A stretch of 64,000 nucleotides of DNA from assembly GCF_900105175.1 (NCBI RefSeq), contig NZ_LT629771.1, forward strand, positions 3,534,001 to 3,598,000, written 5' to 3'. Numbering within the stretch: position 1 is the stretch's first letter; the number at the start of each line of letters is the position of its first letter. The position numbers and the translations under genes were made by a program. Below, in pieces: positions 59,078-64,000 of this stretch. A model generated the notes under the pieces. That model saw only the letters and a program-made list of their open reading frames with translations, was not told the DNA's origin and did no database searches. The DNA comes from Jiangella sp. DSM 45060 (GTDB lineage: Bacteria > Actinomycetota > Actinomycetes > Jiangellales > Jiangellaceae).

Positions 59078-60514
59078 GTGACGACGCAGCCGATCCCGGA
59101 CCCCGCGCTGGTGGTGCTGGTCGGCGCCTCCGGTGCGGGCAAGTCGGTGTGGGCGCGGGACCGGTACCGCGCGCAGGAGATCGTGTCCTCCGACGACCTG
59201 CGCGGCGTGGTCGGCAGCGGCCGGCACGACCTCGACGCGACGGACGACGCGTTCGCGCTGCTCGACCGCATCGTCGCCGCGCGGGCCGGACGCGGGCTCA
59301 CCGTCGTCGTCGACACGCTCGGCCTCGACGCCGACCGGCGCCGCGGCTACCTCGCCGTCGCGCGCGAGGCCGGGCTGCCCGCCGTCGCCGTCCGCTTCGA
59401 CACCCCCGCCGAGCTGTGCCGGGCCCGCAACGCCGCCCGCGACCGGCCGGTGCCGGCGCCCGCGCTGGCCGGCCAGCTGCGCCGAGCGGGCGAGGTCGCG
59501 GCCGAGCTGGACGGCGAGGGCTGGGACCTGGTCGTCACGGTCGCGTCGGACGCACCGCAGGCCGCGTCCGCACCGCGGCCCGTCCCCGCCGCCGAGGCAC
59601 CGGGCGAGCGCCAGGTGATCCTGCAGGTCTCCCGCTTCCCCTGGGGCGACGACCCGGCCGCCTGGCTCAAGGAGGTCGCCCTCGCCGCCGACGAGGCCGG
59701 ATTCGCCGGGCTCGCGCTGATGGACCACCTCATCCAGATCCCGCAGGTCGGCCGCGCGTGGGACCCGATCCCGGAGCCGTTCACGACGCTCGGCCTGCTG
59801 GCCGGGCTCGGCACCGGGCTGCGGCTCGGCCCGCTGTGCACACCGGTGACGTTCCGGCCCGGCGGAATCATCGCCAAGGCGGTCGCGACGCTGGACGTGC
59901 TCAGCGGCGGGCGCGCGTTCGTCGGCATCGGCGCCGGCTGGTTCGGCCGCGAGCACGACGCGTACGGGCTGGCGTTCCCGCCGCCGAAGCAGCGGCTGGA
60001 CGAGCTGGAGCGGGCGGTCGAGATCCTGCGGGCGCTGTGGGCGCCGGGCACCAAGGCGTACTCCGGCGACCGGGTCGAGCTGCCCGAGACGACGGCCTAC
60101 CCGCGGCCCGTGGGGCGCCCGGAGATCGTCGTCGGCGGGTCCGGCGACCGGTCGCTGCGCATCGCCGCGGCCCTCGGCGACGCCTGCAACCTGCGCACCG
60201 ACGACGGCTTCGACGAACGGCTGGCGGTGTTCGAGAAGCACCGCGAGCGCACCGGCCGCGACGTCGCCGTCACCGTCCTCGACCTCCCGATCGTCGGCCG
60301 CGACCGCGACGACGTCTGGCGGCGGGTCGAGCGGGCCCGCGGCAACGCCACCGCGGCGGCGTACGCGCGCAAGCACCACGCGGCGACGGCCGAGCAGACG
60401 GCGCGGCGGTACCGCGAGCTGTTCGATCGCGGCGTCCGCACCGTCTTCGTCGCCGTCCAGGACCTCGCCTCCCCCGACGACGTCCGCGCGCTCGCCCCCA
60501 TCGCCGCGCCCTGA
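59078..60514 (+). CDS. Fusion: polynucleotide-kinase-like P-loop domain + LLM class (F420/flavin) oxidoreductase
   Basis: The 478-residue protein has an N-terminal AAA/PNK-like kinase (~10-150): P-loop LVGASGAGKSVWARDR, Asp pair in IVSSDDLRGVVG, and TVVVDTLGLDADRRRGYLAV as in 5'-kinase domains. A Pro/Ala linker (~155-175) joins a full LLM barrel (~178-478, QVILQVSRFPWGDDPAAW, LMDHLIQIPQVGRAWDPIPE, GRAFVGIGAGWFGREHDAYG) of the F420/FMN-dependent monooxygenase family. The oxidoreductase part is of usual length. The start is leaderless GTG. Substrates are unknown. See finding. Confidence 0.83.
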   Translation: MTTQPIPDPALVVLVGASGAGKSVWARDRYRAQEIVSSDDLRGVVGSGRHDLDATDDAFALLDRIVAARAGRGLTVVVDTLGLDADRRRGYLAVAREAGLPAVAVRFDTPAELCRARNAARDRPVPAPALAGQLRRAGEVAAELDGEGWDLVVTVASDAPQAASAPRPVPAAEAPGERQVILQVSRFPWGDDPAAWLKEVALAADEAGFAGLALMDHLIQIPQVGRAWDPIPEPFTTLGLLAGLGTGLRLGPLCTPVTFRPGGIIAKAVATLDVLSGGRAFVGIGAGWFGREHDAYGLAFPPPKQRLDELERAVEILRALWAPGTKAYSGDRVELPETTAYPRPVGRPEIVVGGSGDRSLRIAAALGDACNLRTDDGFDERLAVFEKHRERTGRDVAVTVLDLPIVGRDRDDVWRRVERARGNATAAAYARKHHAATAEQTARRYRELFDRGVRTVFVAVQDLASPDDVRALAPIAAP

Positions 60515-60519
60515 CGCCG

Positions 60520-60642
60520 TCAGCGGAAGTCGCGCTCGATCCAGGTCGCGGGCGGCGCGTCCCTGGCCAGGAGCAGGAACCCGGCCAGCAGCGCCAGCAG
60601 CGCGGCGAGCGCGATCCAGTCGTCCCGGCTCCAGCGCCTCAC
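60520..60642 (-). CDS. 40-residue single-helix membrane microprotein
   Basis: VRRWSRDDWIALAALLALLAG then FLLLARDAPPATWIERDFR: one transmembrane helix with basic N-terminus. GTG at 60642 overlaps the stop of the SGNH frame by four bases (GTGA), so it is a coupled small gene. No known family. Confidence 0.55.
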   Translation of the reverse strand: MRRWSRDDWIALAALLALLAGFLLLARDAPPATWIERDFR

Positions 60643-61402
60643 ACGACCAGTCCCATCGCGCGTGCCAGCAGCCCACACCAGGCGGCGACGCCGGCGGCGG
60701 ACGGATGCACGCCGTCGGACAGCCAGTCGTCGGACAGCGCGCCGGCCCAGTCGACGACCACCAGGTTCGGGTACCGGTCCGCGACCGCCCGCAACTGGTC
60801 GTTCAGCCAGTCCGAATGGCTGCGGTCGGCGAACCGCTGCGTCGCGTCGCCGCGCCAGCGGTCCACGTGGACCGTGAGCCAGTAGACCGGGCGGCCGTCC
60901 GCCGCCGCCAGCACCCGCTCCACCTGCCGCCACCAGCCCAGCGGCGCGAACACGTCGTTCGCCCCGCTGACGACGACGAGGCCGCGATCCGGGATCAGCC
61001 CCGCGTTCGCGACGATCCAGTCCGCCGCCGGCGCCGTCGGCCGCCCCGGGTGCGCGTTGACGGCGACGGACAGCCCGGACGCCGCGGCCAGCTCGTCCAC
61101 CGTCGCCCGGGCGATGGAGTCGCCCACCACCAGCAGGCCGTCGCCGTCGCGGACCCGCCGGAACTGCCGCGGCGTGCTGACGACCGGCGTCAGCTCCCGC
61201 CAGTCCCCCAGTGCGCCGGTGCCCGGCACCGTCCGGTCCTCCGTGAGCGCGGGCGGCAACGGCACGGCGGCCAGCGGCGCGGGAGCGGCGCGGGAGCGGC
61301 GAGCGGCGCCGCCGCCACCGGCTCCGGCTCCGGCGCGGCACACCCCACGATCGCGCTGACCAGCAGCGTCAGGGCGCAGGCAGGCAGAAGTGATCGAGGC
61401 AT
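60639..61402 (-). pseudogene. SGNH/GDSL hydrolase lipoprotein broken by 11-bp tandem duplication
   Basis: ATG 61402 (after GGAAGG) starts a lipoprotein signal (SLLPACALTLLVSAIVGCAA). The frame then turns to nonsense, while another frame continues LTEDRTVPGTGALGDWRELT with GDS motif VVGDSIARATVDELA and DxxH DWLSDGVHPS, the SGNH catalytic pair. Removing one copy of an 11-bp repeat (61273-61294) puts the lipoprotein signal in frame with the hydrolase. The gene is thus off by frameshift. An internal start in the hydrolase frame would give a cytosolic form. Confidence 0.72.
61273..61294. repeat. 11-bp tandem duplication in SGNH gene
   Basis: AGCGGCGCGGG occurs twice head to tail, followed by a partial third copy (AGCGGCG). 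It adds 11 bases, not a multiple of three, to the coding region. Confidence 0.85.
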
Positions 61403-61524
61403 GGCGGTGCCTTCCGGTGAACGGGCCGGTGCGGGCCCCCGCCCGCCTCACCCCGAAGACGGGTCGGGCCGCCGATCCCGTTGCATCGGCCGAATCATGC
61501 CGAGGGCGCGATGCAGATCGAGCG

Positions 61525-62595
61525 TCAGTCGCGCAGGGCGAGGTACTCGGTGCGGGCGGCGAAGACGCCGCGCATCTCGGTGGTGACGCCGGCCATGAAC
61601 TCGTCGCGGTAGGTGGAGTCGGTGAGGATGGAGATGGCGTAGTAGAGCCCCGTGAACGCGGCCATGCCGCCGGCCACCCGCAGCAGCGTCTCCGACAGCA
61701 GCGTCTCGTGGCCGAACAGCGAGATCGTCTGGCTCCACGAGCCGGTGGTGCCGGCCCATGCCTCCCCCACCTCCGGCGTCACCGCGAACAGCCCGAACGC
61801 GACGAAGAACGCGCCGACGCCGACGCTGACGACGGAGACCTGCAGGATCTGGCTCACCACGAGCGTCAGCCCGACGTTGATGCGCTGCCGGCGGGTCAGC
61901 GGCCGGGCGTCGCCGTTGAGGTCGGTCTCGAGCTGGCGCACCAGGCCGGGCGCCCGGACGGCGAAGAACACCAGGCCCAGGCCGAGCAGAAATCCCATCA
62001 CGACCAGGGCGAACGCCCGCGGCATGTTCCCGAACATCTGCCACATCTCGGCGTTGACGAACAGCACGAGCGAGAAGATCAGCAGCAGCGGCAGCGTCCG
62101 GACCAGCCGGCCCAGCGACGCCGCGAGCTCGTCGGCCATGCGGCTGAGCGCCCAGAGCACCGTCGCGATGAGGCCGTACCCGACCACCAGGTACACCAGC
62201 AGCAGGAACACCGAGTTGCCGATGATGATGCCGAAGAACTGCCGCCACTGACCGGAGAAGATCACCGGCAGCAGCGCCGGCACCAGCACGAACGCCGCCA
62301 GCTCGGGCCGTCCGACCTCGCGCGGCAGTTCCAGGAAGCGGCGGCCGCGAACGCGGTTGAGCGCCCCGAACGCGGCGACCAGGATCGCCAGCCCGCCGAG
62401 CGCGGCGGCCACGTTGAGCAGGAACGGCCACTCCAGCTCGGTCGCGCCGAGCATCTCGCCCAGGAACACCAGCGCCAGCCACGGCGCCGCGCGGGTGAAG
62501 ATGTCCTCGCTCGCCGTGTAGTCCTCGATGAACAAGGGCAGGCCACTGCGCCGGAACCGGCGCTCGTAGGCGGCGAGGTCCTCGCTGTGAGCCAC
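61525..62595 (-). CDS. Hypothetical polytopic membrane protein
   Basis: The 356-residue protein has a soluble N-terminus (EDLAAYERRFRRSGLPLFIE) and seven to eight hydrophobic helices, with conserved-looking acidic and His residues (TASEDIFTRAAPWLALVFLG, VNAEMWQMFGNMPRAFALVV). I do not recognise a function. GTG at 62595 is leaderless (TAGAGT six bases upstream). It is divergent from the DUF6328 gene. Confidence 0.72.
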   Translation of the reverse strand: MAHSEDLAAYERRFRRSGLPLFIEDYTASEDIFTRAAPWLALVFLGEMLGATELEWPFLLNVAAALGGLAILVAAFGALNRVRGRRFLELPREVGRPELAAFVLVPALLPVIFSGQWRQFFGIIIGNSVFLLLVYLVVGYGLIATVLWALSRMADELAASLGRLVRTLPLLLIFSLVLFVNAEMWQMFGNMPRAFALVVMGFLLGLGLVFFAVRAPGLVRQLETDLNGDARPLTRRQRINVGLTLVVSQILQVSVVSVGVGAFFVAFGLFAVTPEVGEAWAGTTGSWSQTISLFGHETLLSETLLRVAGGMAAFTGLYYAISILTDSTYRDEFMAGVTTEMRGVFAARTEYLALRD

Positions 62596-62601
62596 GGTCG
62601 G

Positions 62602-62607
62602 ACTCTA
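62602..62607 (-). promoter_or_regulatory. -10 element for membrane protein gene
   Basis: TAGAGT on the minus strand, six bases before the GTG at 62595; leaderless type. Confidence 0.4.
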
Positions 62608-62681
62608 CCGAGCGGCGGCTCGCGCGCCGGGCAAGCTCGCCCATGCGGCTTTTGGGTACGATCCGCCCGATAGGAGGTGCT

Positions 62682-63158
62682 GTGGACGAACCACGGTACA
62701 CGCGCAACGAAGACCAGGCCGGGCGCTACGACCGGCACTGGAACGAGCTGCTGCAGGAGTTGCGCATCGCGCAGACCGGTGTGCAGATCCTGTTCGCGTT
62801 CCTGCTCACCATCGCGTTCACGTCGCCGTTCCGCGACGCCGACGACTTCACCCACGACGTGTACGCGGTGACGATCGTGCTGTCGGCGATGTCGATGGCG
62901 CTGCTGATCGCGCCGGTCTCGTTCCACCGCATCGTGTTCCGGCAGGGCCTGCGCGACCGGATGATCCCGCTGGCGTCGCGGATGACCGCGGGCGGGCTGG
63001 CGCTGCTGATGCTGGCGGTCTGCGGCGGGCTGCTGCTGGCGTTGGACGTCGTGCTGGTGCGCTGGCTGGCGATCACCGTCGCCTCAGCGGCACTACTCTG
63101 GTTCATCGTGTTCTGGTACGTGATCCCGGCCCGCGTCCGCGCGCGGAGCGCGTCTTGA
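62682..63158 (+). CDS. DUF6328 family membrane protein
   Basis: The 158-residue protein has a basic N-terminus (YDRHWNELLQELRIAQTGVQ) and four helices (ILFAFLLTIAF at ~35-45, then ~65-85, ~105-130 and ~135-150), the DUF6328 pattern. GTG 62682 follows AGGAGGT; an ATG at 62643 is in frame but has no ribosome site. It overlaps the NUDIX gene by four bases (TTGA). Function unknown. Confidence 0.82.
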   Translation: MDEPRYTRNEDQAGRYDRHWNELLQELRIAQTGVQILFAFLLTIAFTSPFRDADDFTHDVYAVTIVLSAMSMALLIAPVSFHRIVFRQGLRDRMIPLASRMTAGGLALLMLAVCGGLLLALDVVLVRWLAITVASAALLWFIVFWYVIPARVRARSAS

Positions 63159-64000
63159 CCCTCGTCCACCACCGGCACGACGGCGACGGCTGGATCGACT
63201 GCGCCTGCGGGCAGCGGCACTGGGGCCGGTTCGGCGCGGCCGGCCTGATGCTGGTCGACGACGAGCGCGGCGTGCTGCTGCAGCACCGCGCGCACTGGAG
63301 CCACCACGGCGGCACCTGGGGCGTGCCCGGCGGTGCGCGCTCGTCGGGCGAGACTGCGCTGGAGGCGGCGCTGCGCGAGGCCGCCGAGGAGGCCGCCGTC
63401 CCGCCCGACGCCGTCCGGCCCAGCCACGCCTGGGTCGAGGACCACGGCCCGTGGTCCTACACGACGATCGTCGCGCGCGCGTCGCGGCCGGTGGACGGGC
63501 GTGCGGCCGACCCGGAGAGCCTCGACATCACCTGGATCCCGCTCGACGACGTCTCGGCGCTGCCGCTGCTGCCGGCGTTCGGCGCGATGTGGCCGCGCAT
63601 CCGGGCGGCGGCGCCGTCCGACCTCGTGCTGGTGGTCGACGCGGCGAACGTGGTGGGCTCGCGGCCCGACGGCTGGTGGCGCGACCGCGTGGGCGCCACG
63701 ACCCGGCTGCGCGACGAGCTGGGACTGCTGGCGCCGGTGCCCGCGGCGGCGCTGGAGCTGCCTGCGGCGCAGTGGTGGCCGCGGATCACGCTGGTCGCGG
63801 AGGGCCGGGCCCGAGGCGTCGCCTCGCTCGACGGCGTCACAGTGGTCGACGCTCCCGGCAGCGGCGACGACGCCATCGCAGCCACCGTCGCCTCCGCCGT
63901 CGCCGAACGCCCCGCCGACCACGTCGTCGCGGTGACGGCCGACCGCGAGCTGCGCGCGCGGGTCGGCGCCGCGGGTGGGCGCAGCGTCGGCCCGTCCACC
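63155..64000 (+). CDS. NUDIX hydrolase fused to NYN/PIN-like domain (3' end outside window)
   Basis: TTG at 63155 overlaps the DUF6328 stop. The N-terminal part has a short Cys pair (WIDCACGQRHWG) and a NUDIX box (GARSSGETALEAALREAAEE), with Ala in place of the final box Gly. It cleaves nucleoside diphosphate-linked compounds. From ~residue 150 a second domain follows: DLVLVVDAANVVGSRPDGWW RDRVGATTRLRDEL, an NYN/PIN-like acidic-site fold that may be a nuclease. The frame is open to the window end. Confidence 0.82.
   Translation, partial: MTLVHHRHDGDGWIDCACGQRHWGRFGAAGLMLVDDERGVLLQHRAHWSHHGGTWGVPGGARSSGETALEAALREAAEEAAVPPDAVRPSHAWVEDHGPWSYTTIVARASRPVDGRAADPESLDITWIPLDDVSALPLLPAFGAMWPRIRAAAPSDLVLVVDAANVVGSRPDGWWRDRVGATTRLRDELGLLAPVPAAALELPAAQWWPRITLVAEGRARGVASLDGVTVVDAPGSGDDAIAATVASAVAERPADHVVAVTADRELRARVGAAGGRSVGPST

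Overview
The window is about 72-74 % G+C with strong G/C third positions, GTG and TTG starts, 4-bp ATGA/GTGA gene overlaps and many leaderless-type promoters. It is a chromosomal segment of a high-GC actinobacterium. Gene content (tripartite tricarboxylate transporter, ECF42 sigma factor, GH97 enzymes, NUDIX-NYN fusion) would fit a soil lineage such as Jiangellaceae, but no marker gene is present to prove this. No rRNA, tRNA, CRISPR array, phage or insertion sequence was found.

Layout. 1-3.5 kb: a minus-strand chain of type II NADH dehydrogenase-like gene (cut by the window edge), GH15 glucoamylase/trehalase and a badly eroded cytochrome bd oxidase (cydAB) remnant. 3.5-9.6 kb: a large LuxR/AAA regulator, two DUF4239 membrane proteins, a DUF7144 membrane protein and a beta-helix lipoprotein. 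9.7-15.2 kb: a CitA/CitB-type two-component system divergent from tctCBA, a tricarboxylate uptake system. 15.3-20 kb: a RibD-like reductase, a VOC-YCII-ECF42 sigma module, and an alpha/beta hydrolase divergent from an HxlR regulator. 20-32 kb: a carbohydrate locus with a ROK regulator, cytoplasmic GH97, ABC importer and GH36, flanked by an AraC regulator and a second, secreted GH97 with tandem carbohydrate-binding domains; a cluster of inverted repeats sits between them. 32-36.5 kb: a FecCD-type metal-chelate importer with two methyltransferases. 36.4-42.5 kb: an SdhA-like flavoprotein divergent from LysR, a PPOX protein, an epoxide hydrolase, and ArsR-SRPBCC-hydrolase. 42.5-44 kb: a lone type 2 argG with tandem ARG boxes. 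44-49.9 kb: ArsR/hydrolase/DUF664/PCD-VOC, a PhoD phosphatase and a membrane protein. 50-55 kb: a vanX-alr-ddl operon followed by a NarL-type two-component system and a small secreted protein. 55.5-64 kb: a lipoprotein, AraC, an iron-regulated siderophore-binding protein with a siderophore-interacting reductase, a kinase-LLM fusion, a frameshifted SGNH lipoprotein plus microprotein, membrane proteins, and a NUDIX-NYN protein cut by the window end.

How genes work together. The 20-28 kb block reads as one regulon: ROK senses a sugar, the ABC system imports an oligosaccharide and two clan-D type alpha-galactosidases cleave it inside the cell. The 50-53 kb operon can remove D-Ala-D-Ala, make D-amino acid and ligate it, so it resembles a peptidoglycan-precursor remodelling module. 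The most unusual sequence signals are a 40-bp near-perfect palindrome at the alr/ddl junction, the 29.1-kb inverted-repeat cluster, an 11-bp tandem duplication that breaks the SGNH lipoprotein gene, a polynucleotide-kinase-like domain fused to an F420/flavin LLM oxidoreductase, and the moth-eaten cydAB genes that still keep their 4-bp overlaps.
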